Origin: CAWCQC01 sp963819905
GTDB lineage: Bacteria; Actinomycetota; Thermoleophilia; Gaiellales; Gaiellaceae
Length of the DNA stretch: 64,000 nucleotides
Direction of reading: 5' to 3'
Assembly: GCA_963819905.1 (NCBI GenBank)
Contig: CAWFXP010000007.1
Location: 62,001 to 126,000, forward strand
The position numbers and the translations under genes are program-made. The notes under the pieces are model-generated. The model had not been told where the DNA came from and searched no databases. It saw only the letters and a program-made list of their open reading frames with translations. Positions 25,816 through 33,885 of the stretch are shown here, one piece after another; positions within the stretch are counted from its first letter, which is position 1; each line of letters opens with the position of its first letter.

Positions 25816-27378
25816 TCAGCGAGCCTTGGCTGCCACAGCCGCTGCCGCCGAGTCGATCGCCTCTTGCGACGGGGCCTCGTCGCTCGGCTCACGCCAGCGG
25901 AACGGCCGGCCGTGCTGCCGCTGGGCGATGACGTAGCCGATGACGCCCGCTGCGAGCGAGCCCACTGCCACGCCGATCATCTCGGGCAGCTTCGCCCAGG
26001 CGTCGGTGAAGTCCGCGTTCCAGAGGTAGCCGGTGTAGTCCATGAACGCGAGGCCGAAGACGATGAATACGAGGTTCGCAATCGCGAAGAACCCCGCTGC
26101 CACCATCCACGGTTTGGCGAGCTTGATGGGCCTCGGCCAGTTCGGACGGTCCTTGCGGAGCAGGAGCACGCCCGACAGCGCGAGCACGTGCGAGAACATG
26201 TAGCCGAAGTTGCCCGCCGCCAGGATGAAGAAGATGTTTCCGAAGTAGAGGATGAGGAAGACGTTCAGAAGCATGTCCACGGTCATCGCGCGGGCCGGGA
26301 CGTGGTGCTTGTTCAGCACCCCGAGCTGCTTGATCGTCATCTTCTCCTCGGACAGCGCGTAGAGCGCCCTCGAGCCGTCCATCGTCGCGGTGTTCATCGA
26401 CAGGAGGAGCCCTCCGCAAAGGCAGACCGTGAGGAACGTGCCGAATCCCTCTCCCGCGATCGTCTGGAGCACGTCGACGAGGTACGGGACGCCGAACGGG
26501 TCGGCCAGGATGCCGTCGTACCCGATCGTGCCGAGCACCGCGATCGGCAGCAGGATCGCGAGCAGCACGTTGATGCCGCCGGTCCAGGCCAGCGCCTTGC
26601 GGGTGTCGTTTCGCGTGTCCTTGTACTCCGGCGCGAACGTGGCCGCCGCCTCGGGTCCGTACGTCGACCAACCGATGATGTACAGCCACACCATGACGAG
26701 CGCGAACTGGTGGAAGCCGTTCCCGGTATCGCCGTAGACGGCCGGCGTCTCCGCGAGCAGGTTCGAGTCGATCTGGTGATTCGAGAAGTCGCCGGTGATG
26801 AAGGCGCCGATCGCGATCGTGCCGACCGGAAGGATCATCAGGGCGCCGACGACGTAGCTGAACCAGACCGCGGGGCGCATCCCCCGGACGTTGAAGATGT
26901 AACAGAGAAGGATGCACATCACTCCGATCAGCGCCGCCCAGGTGATCGGCTGGGTGACGATCGGAGCGTCGAAGGACGTCGTCGCGAAGTAGCCCTCACC
27001 GCCGAACGCCGTGAGCAGGAGCAGGCCCACGAAGAGGCCGTAGACGGCGAGCACGCTCGACCAGGCGAACCAATAGCCGAAGACGGCGATCGGCCCGGCC
27101 AGCGAGAAGTACTTGCGCCAGCCTTCCCGGGCGTAGACGGAGAGACCCCCGGGCTTATCCGGGAACATGGCGGCGGGCTCGCAGTACACGTATGCCTGCA
27201 AGGCGCCGATGATCGCCGAGACGATCCAGACGATTGACGCCCAGATACCGCCCAGCGCCAGGATCGAGAACGCGAGCCCGACGAGCAGGAAGCCCGGGTT
27301 CGCCATCCCGATGACGACCCCGTCCCACCAGCGCATCGTCTTGAGTAGACGTCGTTCGTCTACCGCTACCTCAGCCAT
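25816..27378 (-). CDS. APC-superfamily amino acid/amine permease
   Basis: A 520-residue carrier with about 12 membrane segments and short hydrophilic ends. The start WWDGVVIGMANPGFLLVGLA matches the first-helix substrate-binding region of APC transporters, with Gly-rich unwinding. The long loop STYGPEAAATFAPEYKDTRND after helix 6 is typical of the group. GAGAGGAGGGTGT precedes the ATG. Amino acids or polyamines are the expected substrates; placement next to amine-oxidising genes favours an amine or amino acid used as carbon and nitrogen source. Confidence 0.85.
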   Translation of the reverse strand: MAEVAVDERRLLKTMRWWDGVVIGMANPGFLLVGLAFSILALGGIWASIVWIVSAIIGALQAYVYCEPAAMFPDKPGGLSVYAREGWRKYFSLAGPIAVFGYWFAWSSVLAVYGLFVGLLLLTAFGGEGYFATTSFDAPIVTQPITWAALIGVMCILLCYIFNVRGMRPAVWFSYVVGALMILPVGTIAIGAFITGDFSNHQIDSNLLAETPAVYGDTGNGFHQFALVMVWLYIIGWSTYGPEAAATFAPEYKDTRNDTRKALAWTGGINVLLAILLPIAVLGTIGYDGILADPFGVPYLVDVLQTIAGEGFGTFLTVCLCGGLLLSMNTATMDGSRALYALSEEKMTIKQLGVLNKHHVPARAMTVDMLLNVFLILYFGNIFFILAAGNFGYMFSHVLALSGVLLLRKDRPNWPRPIKLAKPWMVAAGFFAIANLVFIVFGLAFMDYTGYLWNADFTDAWAKLPEMIGVAVGSLAAGVIGYVIAQRQHGRPFRWREPSDEAPSQEAIDSAAAAVAAKAR

Positions 27379-27533
27379 ACACCCTCCTCTCGCACCGAAA
27401 CCCCCGCCGTTTCATGCGTCACGAGATTAGACCGACGCCAGGTCGTCCTAGTTAGCCCAGATTCGCTCTCGCCGCACCCAGACCTCCACTCAGGATGGGC
27501 GACGGTACCACTCCGGGAAGACGACTTCAATCT

Positions 27534-27569
27534 GGTTGGAGCGGTCGCGATAGGGCAGAATCGCGACCG
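27534..27569 (+). promoter_or_regulatory. Promoter with overlapping operator-like inverted repeat
   Basis: TTGGAG (27534-27539) and CAGAAT (27556-27561) are spaced by 16 bases, placing the transcript start at or next to the GTG codon at 27569. A perfect 10-bp inverted repeat (CGGTCGCGAT at 27542-27551, ATCGCGACCG at 27560-27569) covers the spacer, -10 box and start. This arrangement suits a repressor site or a structured leaderless start. Confidence 0.4.
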
Positions 27570-28690
27570 TGCGCGTCGTGGTCCTCGGAGGAGCGGGGGA
27601 GGTGGGAGCGGCGATCTCCCGTGACCTTGCGGCCTGCGCCGACGTCGGCGAGCTCGTCGTCGCCGACCTCGACGGGGCGCGGGCGCGGGCCCTTGCCGAC
27701 GAGCTCGGGGGCGACGCGTCGCCGGCGACGGTCGACCTGCGCGACGGCGCGTCCGCTCTCCGGCTCCTGGCAGGTGCCGATCTGCTCGTGAACTGCACGA
27801 GCTTCGCCTGGTTCGACGAGGTGATCGCGCTTGCGATCGAGGCGGGGGTCGACTACGCGGATCTCCTCTCCGAGCCGACGCCGGCGCAGCAGGCGGCCGT
27901 CCGCGCGGCTGGAATCACCGCCGTCTCAGGCCTCGGCGCCACGCCCGGCCTCTCGAACGTCCTCGTCCGCCACGCCGCTGACGCGCTGGGCGAGCTCGAC
28001 GAGGTGCACGTCTCCTGGGTCAGCTTCCGCACCATCGCGCCCGCGCCGGGGCTCCTCGACACGATCCTCTGGGAGCTCTCCGACGGCTGCCCGACCCGAC
28101 AGTACTTCCAGAACGGCCGCTACGTGCGGGCCGGATTCATGGAGGGCTCGAGGCTTGTCGACTTCGCCGAGCCGGTCGGGCGCCAGCGGGTCTACTTCGT
28201 TCCGCACACCGAGGTCACGACCCTGCCCCGGCACTTCCCCTCGCTTCGTTTCTGTGCGGTCCGTGGCACCTGGCGACCGGAGCTGATGGAGGACATCCGC
28301 GTCCTCAACAAGTACGGGCTCCTCGACGAGGCCGCCATCGAATCGACGAAAGCCCGCATCTGGGAGCGCTTCGGCGGGCGGCGCGACCACTCGCCGTGGA
28401 CGTTATTCGTCAACGTCGAAGTCGTCGGGGGTCGGAACGGGGCAGTCCGCCGAATCTACGACGTCAGCCACCCGCTCGACTGGGGCCAGGAGGGGACGGG
28501 GCGCATGACCGGCGTCTGCGCTGCCGTCGGAGCGCAGCTGCTTGCCCGCCACGGGCGCACCGAGGCGGGCTTCATCGATCCCGAGGCCTACTACGACCCG
28601 CAGGAGTTCCTCGCCGAGCTCGCCGTGCGGGAGAGCGTCGTCGTGACCTGGCGCGAGGCGCCGGCCGACGGGGCAGCTCGCGAGCGATAG
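27569..28690 (+). CDS. Saccharopine dehydrogenase-family oxidoreductase
   Basis: A 373-residue protein with an N-terminal Rossmann fold (VVVLGGAGEVGAAISRDLA) and the family's next signature, VNCTSFAWFDEVIALAIEAGVDYADL. The C-terminal part is the usual mixed domain of saccharopine-like reductases. It probably catalyses NAD(P)-dependent oxidation at a carbon-nitrogen bond. The GTG start sits at the end of an inverted repeat. It is first in a tight three-gene set with an amine oxidase and a diaminopentanoate-dehydrogenase-like enzyme, suggesting breakdown of a basic or secondary amino acid. Confidence 0.8.
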   Translation: MRVVVLGGAGEVGAAISRDLAACADVGELVVADLDGARARALADELGGDASPATVDLRDGASALRLLAGADLLVNCTSFAWFDEVIALAIEAGVDYADLLSEPTPAQQAAVRAAGITAVSGLGATPGLSNVLVRHAADALGELDEVHVSWVSFRTIAPAPGLLDTILWELSDGCPTRQYFQNGRYVRAGFMEGSRLVDFAEPVGRQRVYFVPHTEVTTLPRHFPSLRFCAVRGTWRPELMEDIRVLNKYGLLDEAAIESTKARIWERFGGRRDHSPWTLFVNVEVVGGRNGAVRRIYDVSHPLDWGQEGTGRMTGVCAAVGAQLLARHGRTEAGFIDPEAYYDPQEFLAELAVRESVVVTWREAPADGAARER

Positions 28691-28699
28691 GAGGTAGCC

Positions 28700-30007
28700 G
28701 TGTCCAGCAGCGTCTCGAGCGACGTGGTCGTGATCGGCGGTGGTATCGCCGGTCTCGTTGCGGCCCGCGATCTGCGAAAGGCGGGGCTCTCCGTGCACGT
28801 TCTCGAGGCACGGGACCGCCTCGGCGGACGAACCTGGTACAGGCCGTTCGCCGGCACCGACCAGCACATCGAGATCGGCGGCACGTGGCTCGTCGAGCGC
28901 TACCAGCCGCACATCGCGGCAGAGATCCAGCGGTACGGTCTGGCCGTCTCCCAGAGCCCTCCGGGCCGGGCCTTCCGGTCGGGCGTCGGCGGCGAGCTTC
29001 TCTCGGGCTACGCGCCCGTGCCGCTCGACGATGCAATGGATTTCGAGCGCGGTCTCTACGAGGTGATCCACGCCGCACGGCGCATCGAGTTCGGCGCCGC
29101 GCTCGACACGCAGCCGCTCGCCGACCTCGACGTCTCGTTCAGCGCGTTCCTCGAGCCACTGGGTCTCGGCCGCTCGACGCAGGAGTACCTGTCCGCCTGG
29201 GCCGGCTTCTTCTTCGGTTGCCATCCGTCGGAGGTGTCGGCGCTCCATGTCCTCTCCTGGGTCGCCGGGTTCGAGAACAGCGCGTGGGCGTGGTATGCGG
29301 CGATCACCGACAAGTTCGGGAAGGGCACCGCGAGCTTCGTCGACGCGCTCGCCGAGGACGGCGGCGCCGAGATCAGCCTGTCGGCGCCGGTCGCCCGGAT
29401 CGAGCACGACGCCGACGGCGTGACGGTGACGACGCGGGACGGCCGGGAGGTCGGCGCCGCGTCAGCCGTCGTCGCTGCCCCGCTCAACACCTGGCGGGAC
29501 ATCGAGCTCTCGCCGGCGCTCGACGGGCCCAGGGCCGACGCCGCCACTGAGGGCCAGACAGGGCATTCGACCAAGGTCTGGGCGCTCGTCGAGAACGCTC
29601 CGGAGGGAATCGTGGGCGTCGGCTGGGGCGGTGGGCTCAACTGGCTCTCGACCGAGTTCGTTCTCCCCGAGGGAAGCCTGCTGGTCGGCTTCGGCACCGG
29701 GCCGGAGATGCTCGACGTCACCAGCTCGGACGACATCCGCCGGGCGATCGAGCAGTACGTCCCCGGGGCGCGGGTGGTCGCGACGGACGCGCACGACTGG
29801 AACGCCGACGAGTTCTCGCGCGGGACGTGGATGGCGTACCGCCCGGGCCAGCTGATGCGCTTCCACTCCGCCTTCCAGGAAACCGAGGGGCGGCTCGCGT
29901 TTGCCGGCTCGGACCTCGCGCTCGGCTGGGCGGGCTGGATGGACGGGGCCGTGGAGACGGGGGCGCGAGCCGCGGCGCAGGCGCGCGCGATCGCAGCCGG
30001 CAGGTGA
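28700..30007 (+). CDS. Flavin-containing monoamine oxidase family protein
   Basis: A 435-residue FAD amine oxidase. VVVIGGGIAGLVAARDLRKAG is the dinucleotide fold and EARDRLGGRTW the conserved second FAD contact. Near the C-terminus, RLAFAGSDLALGWAGWMDGA is the flavin-binding stretch. It should oxidise a primary or secondary amine to an imine or aldehyde with hydrogen peroxide release, or act as a dehydrogenase. GGAGG lies eight bases before the GTG start. Its stop overlaps the start of the next gene by GTGA, so the three genes form an operon. Confidence 0.87.
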   Translation: MSSSVSSDVVVIGGGIAGLVAARDLRKAGLSVHVLEARDRLGGRTWYRPFAGTDQHIEIGGTWLVERYQPHIAAEIQRYGLAVSQSPPGRAFRSGVGGELLSGYAPVPLDDAMDFERGLYEVIHAARRIEFGAALDTQPLADLDVSFSAFLEPLGLGRSTQEYLSAWAGFFFGCHPSEVSALHVLSWVAGFENSAWAWYAAITDKFGKGTASFVDALAEDGGAEISLSAPVARIEHDADGVTVTTRDGREVGAASAVVAAPLNTWRDIELSPALDGPRADAATEGQTGHSTKVWALVENAPEGIVGVGWGGGLNWLSTEFVLPEGSLLVGFGTGPEMLDVTSSDDIRRAIEQYVPGARVVATDAHDWNADEFSRGTWMAYRPGQLMRFHSAFQETEGRLAFAGSDLALGWAGWMDGAVETGARAAAQARAIAAGR

Positions 30008-31032
30008 GCGCGGGTCGGCCGGTGCGGGCCGTCGTCTACGGCGTCGGCGCGATGGGCTCGATCATGACCCGGCTCCTGCTCGACAAGGGCGTCGAGATCG
30101 TCGGCGCGGTCGCGCGGAGCCCGGACAAGGTCGGCCGGGACCTCGGCGAGGTGGCCGGCTTGGGCCGTGAGACGGGGATCGTCGTCGAGGCGGATGCTCG
30201 TCGTGCGCTCGAGGCAGGCGCCGACGTTGCGCTGGTTGCCGCCGCGAGCTACCTCTCCGTGATGGCCGACCACTTCCGGCTGTGCCTCGAGCACGGCTGC
30301 AATGTTCTCACGATCGAGGAGGAGACGGTCTGGCCCTGGGGGACCGCGCCCGAGCTCGCCGCCGAGCTCGACCGGGTCGGCAAGGAGCACGGCGCGACCC
30401 TCGCCGCCTCAGGTGCGCAGGACGTCTTCTGGCTCAACCTCGTCGCGACGCTGATGGGAGCCGCGCATCGCATCGACTCGGTCTCCGGTCGCTGTACGTG
30501 GAACGCAGACGACTACGGTCCCGAGGTCGCGGCGCACGTGCACCTGGGCGAGAGCCGCGAGGCGTTCGAGCGCCACGTCGCCGAGCACGGCTGGCCGGAC
30601 TTCGTCGTCCGCGCCAACCTCGAGGCGCTCGTCGCCGCCGCCGGGCTGACCGCGGCGACGGTCACCTCCTCGGTCACGCCGGTCACCGCCGAGGCGGACA
30701 CGTGGTCCGCGAGCCTCGGGGCGACCGTTCCGGTGGGCGCGGTGCTCGGCGTCGTCGACGCCGCCACGATCGAGACGGAGGAGGGCCCGCGCTTCTCCTT
30801 CGAGATGGCCGGCCGCGTCTACGCCGCGGGGGAGGTCGACACGAACGAATGGGTGGTCTTGGGCGAGCCCGAGCTCCGGCTCAGGAACGACGCGGTCCCG
30901 ACGCGCTTCATCACCTGCACGTCGATGGTCAACCGGATCCCGGACGTGATCGCCGCACCGCCGGGCCTGGTGACGCTCGACCGCCTCCCGCGCCCGCGCT
31001 ACCGCCACGGCGCCCTCACGATCGAAACCTGA
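30004..31032 (+). CDS. 2,4-diaminopentanoate dehydrogenase-like (DapB-related) oxidoreductase
   Basis: A 342-residue protein with an N-terminal NAD(P) fold (AVVYGVGAMGSIMTRLLL) and the dihydrodipicolinate-reductase-like arrangement seen in 2,4-diaminopentanoate dehydrogenase of ornithine fermentation. TIEEETVWPWGTAPELA and GAQDVFWLNL match the region after the cofactor domain. GTGA coupling to the amine oxidase supports co-expression. The likely chemistry is NAD(P)-linked oxidative deamination of an amino acid next to a second nitrogen. REP palindromes begin three bases after its stop. Confidence 0.75.
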   Translation: MSAGRPVRAVVYGVGAMGSIMTRLLLDKGVEIVGAVARSPDKVGRDLGEVAGLGRETGIVVEADARRALEAGADVALVAAASYLSVMADHFRLCLEHGCNVLTIEEETVWPWGTAPELAAELDRVGKEHGATLAASGAQDVFWLNLVATLMGAAHRIDSVSGRCTWNADDYGPEVAAHVHLGESREAFERHVAEHGWPDFVVRANLEALVAAAGLTAATVTSSVTPVTAEADTWSASLGATVPVGAVLGVVDAATIETEEGPRFSFEMAGRVYAAGEVDTNEWVVLGEPELRLRNDAVPTRFITCTSMVNRIPDVIAAPPGLVTLDRLPRPRYRHGALTIET

Positions 31033-31034
31033 AC

Positions 31035-31127
31035 GGGCCGGACAGGTCCGGCCCCTACACGATGTGAGGACGATGGCCGAACGGGTCCGACGCGCGGCAG
31101 ATCCCGTAGGGGCCGGACCTGTCCGGC
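31035..31127. repeat. REPIN: two inverted REP palindromes
   Basis: Two REPs face each other, one at 31035-31058 (ending CTAC) and one at 31106-31127 (starting GTAG), separated by 47 bases. Each has 9-bp arms (GGGCCGGAC / GTCCGGCCC, the second copy lacking the last two bases) around two central bases. The GTAG tetranucleotide beside the stem matches that recognised by RAYT proteins in other bacteria. The right copy lies inside the 3' end of the RAYT gene. Confidence 0.85.
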
Positions 31128-31588
31128 TTCTCGTTCCGAAGCGACCAGCGGAGGGGGTTCGTCGCGATGTACTCGCGCAGGGCGTTGAGCTCTGTCTCGT
31201 TCCGGATGATCCGGTCGTGGTAGCCGCGCTGCCAGAGCGTCCGTCCGGCCCGGCGGCTGGCCCGCGCCTTGAAGGCGCCCACCACATCATGTAGGGGCCG
31301 GACCTGTCCGGCCCGGTCGCCGGCGAACAGGACGACGTGCACGTGGTCAGGCATCACCACGTGCGTGTCGAGCTCCCAGCCGCGGTGATGGCTCGGGATG
31401 CTCCGCACGGCCTCGTCGACCAGGCGTCCGATCGGGCTGAGCTCCACCAGGTCTGCGACGACCTGCCCGAAGTCGCAGGCCCGATCGCGGGTGCAGACCG
31501 TCACCAGGTAGGCACCGTTGGAGGTGTAGTCGTATCCACCGAGCCGGGTCGGTCTGCGCCCGGTCATGCCGCCATGGTGACGCGCCAT
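31055..31588 (-). CDS. REP-associated tyrosine transposase (RAYT, Y1 HUH family)
   Basis: 177 residues; a start at the internal Met8 is also possible. The HUH metal motif is MPDHVHVVLF (His82, His84) and the nucleophile is Tyr140 in REYIATNPLRW. WQRGYHDRIIRNETELN between them is typical of TnpA-REP proteins. These enzymes cut single-stranded REP hairpins and are domesticated, single-copy IS200 relatives. Here the gene is surrounded by, and contains, copies of one REP: residues about 92-99 and 154-161 are encoded by REP sequence. The length and intact motifs suggest a functional protein. Confidence 0.88.
   Translation of the reverse strand: MARHHGGMTGRRPTRLGGYDYTSNGAYLVTVCTRDRACDFGQVVADLVELSPIGRLVDEAVRSIPSHHRGWELDTHVVMPDHVHVVLFAGDRAGQVRPLHDVVGAFKARASRRAGRTLWQRGYHDRIIRNETELNALREYIATNPLRWSLRNEKPDRSGPYGICRASDPFGHRPHIV
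31291..31314. repeat. REP copy inside the RAYT coding region
   Basis: A full 24-base REP (GTAG followed by the 9-bp-armed palindrome) lies within the transposase gene, where it encodes AGQVRPL in the linker between the HUH and tyrosine regions. It is identical to the intergenic copies. Confidence 0.85.
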
Positions 31589-31639
31589 GTGGCACCGGAC
31601 CGAGCCGAAAGACGAACGATTCGCAGGGCAGAGACAGGC

Positions 31640-31663
31640 GGGCCGGACAGGTCCGGCCCCTAC
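31640..31663. repeat. REP copy upstream of the RAYT gene
   Basis: A complete REP with CTAC at its right end lies 51 bases before the transposase start. About 65 bases further on, ATCGGCCCCTACA (31727-31739) looks like a decayed half copy. The 165-base gap holds no gene. Confidence 0.85.
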
Positions 31664-31753
31664 ACCGGCGTTTGTTCATGTTCCGGTTCTGGGCGTGGTG
31701 GCCGTAGCCCTTCCCTAGCGACCACGGGGATCGGCCCCTACAGTATCCCGGAC

Positions 31754-33850
31754 CTACGCAGGGACCTTCTGGAGGCCGGCGCGCTGGATCAGGCGGTCGG
31801 TGCAGCGCAGCGAGTTGGCGCAGATCGTGGCGGTGGGAGCCATCGGCCCGGCGGTGGTGAACACGGCTCCGTCAACGACGTAGAGGTTCGGCACGTCGTG
31901 CGCCTGGCACCAGCGGTCGACGACCGAGGTGGCCGGGTCGTCGCCCATGCGGGCGGTGCCGAGGAGGTGCCAGCCCCACTGCGACCAGTCCGCCTCCATC
32001 GTGTCGATCGCGCCCGCCGCCTGGTGCGCCTCGTGGGCGCGGTCGAGCTGGAAGCGCAGGTTCGCCCGCATCTCCTCGTCGATCTCGAACGTGACCTTCG
32101 GCGCCGGGATCCCGTCGGAGTCCGCGAGCTCCGGGTCGAGCGTGATGGTGTTGTGCTCGTGCGGGAGGTCCTCGATCCCGATGCCCCAGTCGAACGCGTG
32201 CCCGAGCGTGCGCTCGACGAGATCGTGGATCGCCGGGCCCCAGCGCTCCTCGAACGGCCGCTCGTCGTAGCGGAACAGCGAGAAGAGCGGACCGCCGAGC
32301 GGCATGACGTCCCATTGCGCCCCACGGCGGAACCCGCGCGACTCGTCGTTGTCGGCGAACTGGAGCGAGAGGAGCTGGGTGCCCCAGGGGCCGAGCCACG
32401 TCTCGAGCTCCTCCTCGTAGATGCCGAGCACGCTCATGTACGGGTGGAGCATCAACCGCTTGCCGACGAGCCCGGACGAATTGGCGAGCCCGTCGGGGAA
32501 CCCGCCCGACGACGAGAGGAGCAGCAGGCGTGCGGTTCCGACACCGTTCGCGCCGAGGATGACGACGTCCGCCTCCTGGTGCTGCTCGTTGCCCTGACGG
32601 TCGATGTAGATCGCGCCCGTCGCCAGGCCCTGACCGTTCGTCGTGATCTCCCGGACTCGCGCACCGGTGATCACCTTCGCGCCGTGCTCGAGAGCCTTCG
32701 GCCACATCGTGGTGTCGGTCGAGCTCTTCGCCCCCTTCGGGCAGCCCCACATGCAGGTGCCGGTCCGCTCGCACGCTGCAAGGTTCCCGACCGGCTCGGA
32801 GCGGATCGCGTGCGCGGCGGGCCACCAGTGCCACCCGAGCGCGTTCATGCCCTCAGCCGCCTTCCGCCCGAGCGGGCCGATCGGGATCGGCGGAAGCGCC
32901 GGCGCCGGCCCCGCCGGGTACGACGGGTCGCCCGACATGCCCGAGATCTGCATGTCCTGGTCGATGCGCTCGTAGTAGGGCTTCATCTCGTCGTAGGAGA
33001 TGGGCCAGTCGTCGGCGCAGCCGTCGAGTGAACGCAGCCTGAAGTCCTGGGGCCGCATGCGCACCCACTGGGCGCAGAAGTGGATGGTCGAGCCGCCGAC
33101 GGCGTTGTACATCACGGGCGTGATCGGCGACTGCGAGATCTCGAGCGGGTAGTCGGCGGGCTGGCGGCGCACGTTCGGGTCGGGGCTCCACTGCGCCTCG
33201 GAGACGAGCTCGAACTCGAGCTTGTCGCCGGGGAACTCGTCGGGGTTCGCCCAGTCGCCCTGCTCCAGGCAGACGACGCGGAAACCCGCCTCCGCGAGGT
33301 AGCGAGCGGCGACCGACCCGCCGGCGCCGGCGCCGATGACGAGCACGTCCGCGCGGTCGGCGCTGCGCGAGAGGGGGAACGGCAGCGGCTCGACCCGACC
33401 GTTCGGCGGAGCCGTGGCGACCTCCAGGCGGTCGCCGGGATCGTGCGCGAGAACCGGGTCGAGGAGGCCGTCGCGAAGGTCGTAGTCAGCCTCGTCCGAA
33501 AACGGCGGTCGCTTGCCCTGGCCGGGGAAGCGGATCCGCTTGCGCACCTTGAGGTTCATGAAGTACGAACCGGAGACGATCTTCGAGAGCGCCGCGAAGC
33601 CCTCCGGATCGTCGGCGTGCAGCCGGCGGGCCTCGGCCGCGGGATCGCGACCGGCGGCCTCGTCGAGAACGCGCGCGAGCGCCTCCCCGAGATCGGGACG
33701 TGCCGCCAGGGCCCGCGCCAGCCACTTCCCGTTCGGGTCGGCCTCGCTCGCGGAGAGCTGGCCGTCCGCCGCCGGAATCAGAACGTCCGCCAGACCGGCG
33801 AGCGTCGTTCGCTGCGCCTCCGTGACCGTGGTTTCTGCGGGAGCGCTCAC
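31754..33850 (-). CDS. GMC-family oxidoreductase fused to a gluconate-2-dehydrogenase-subunit-3-like domain
   Basis: A 698-residue protein. Residues 1-130 resemble the small subunit of membrane gluconate-type dehydrogenases (TTLAGLADVLIPAADGQL). The rest is a GMC flavoprotein: FAD motif VLVIGAGAGGSVAARYLAEA near 165, a cysteine-rich loop CERTGTCMWGCPKGAKSS as in sugar dehydrogenases, and a C-terminal WHLLGTARMG segment with the catalytic His. It should oxidise an alcohol, polyol or sugar. The GTG at 33850 has GAGGAGG upstream. The frame is open beyond it, but that part is antisense-like text of the next gene. No cytochrome subunit is adjacent. Confidence 0.85.
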   Translation of the reverse strand: MSAPAETTVTEAQRTTLAGLADVLIPAADGQLSASEADPNGKWLARALAARPDLGEALARVLDEAAGRDPAAEARRLHADDPEGFAALSKIVSGSYFMNLKVRKRIRFPGQGKRPPFSDEADYDLRDGLLDPVLAHDPGDRLEVATAPPNGRVEPLPFPLSRSADRADVLVIGAGAGGSVAARYLAEAGFRVVCLEQGDWANPDEFPGDKLEFELVSEAQWSPDPNVRRQPADYPLEISQSPITPVMYNAVGGSTIHFCAQWVRMRPQDFRLRSLDGCADDWPISYDEMKPYYERIDQDMQISGMSGDPSYPAGPAPALPPIPIGPLGRKAAEGMNALGWHWWPAAHAIRSEPVGNLAACERTGTCMWGCPKGAKSSTDTTMWPKALEHGAKVITGARVREITTNGQGLATGAIYIDRQGNEQHQEADVVILGANGVGTARLLLLSSSGGFPDGLANSSGLVGKRLMLHPYMSVLGIYEEELETWLGPWGTQLLSLQFADNDESRGFRRGAQWDVMPLGGPLFSLFRYDERPFEERWGPAIHDLVERTLGHAFDWGIGIEDLPHEHNTITLDPELADSDGIPAPKVTFEIDEEMRANLRFQLDRAHEAHQAAGAIDTMEADWSQWGWHLLGTARMGDDPATSVVDRWCQAHDVPNLYVVDGAVFTTAGPMAPTATICANSLRCTDRLIQRAGLQKVPA

Positions 33851-33885
33851 GACCGTGCCTCCTCTCTGACCCGGCTCTGTCGGGC

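Noticed and set aside
31035..31663. Possible CRISPR array
   Set aside because: The repeats are palindromic, occur in both orientations and at uneven distances, and lie in and around a transposase gene; no cas genes are present.
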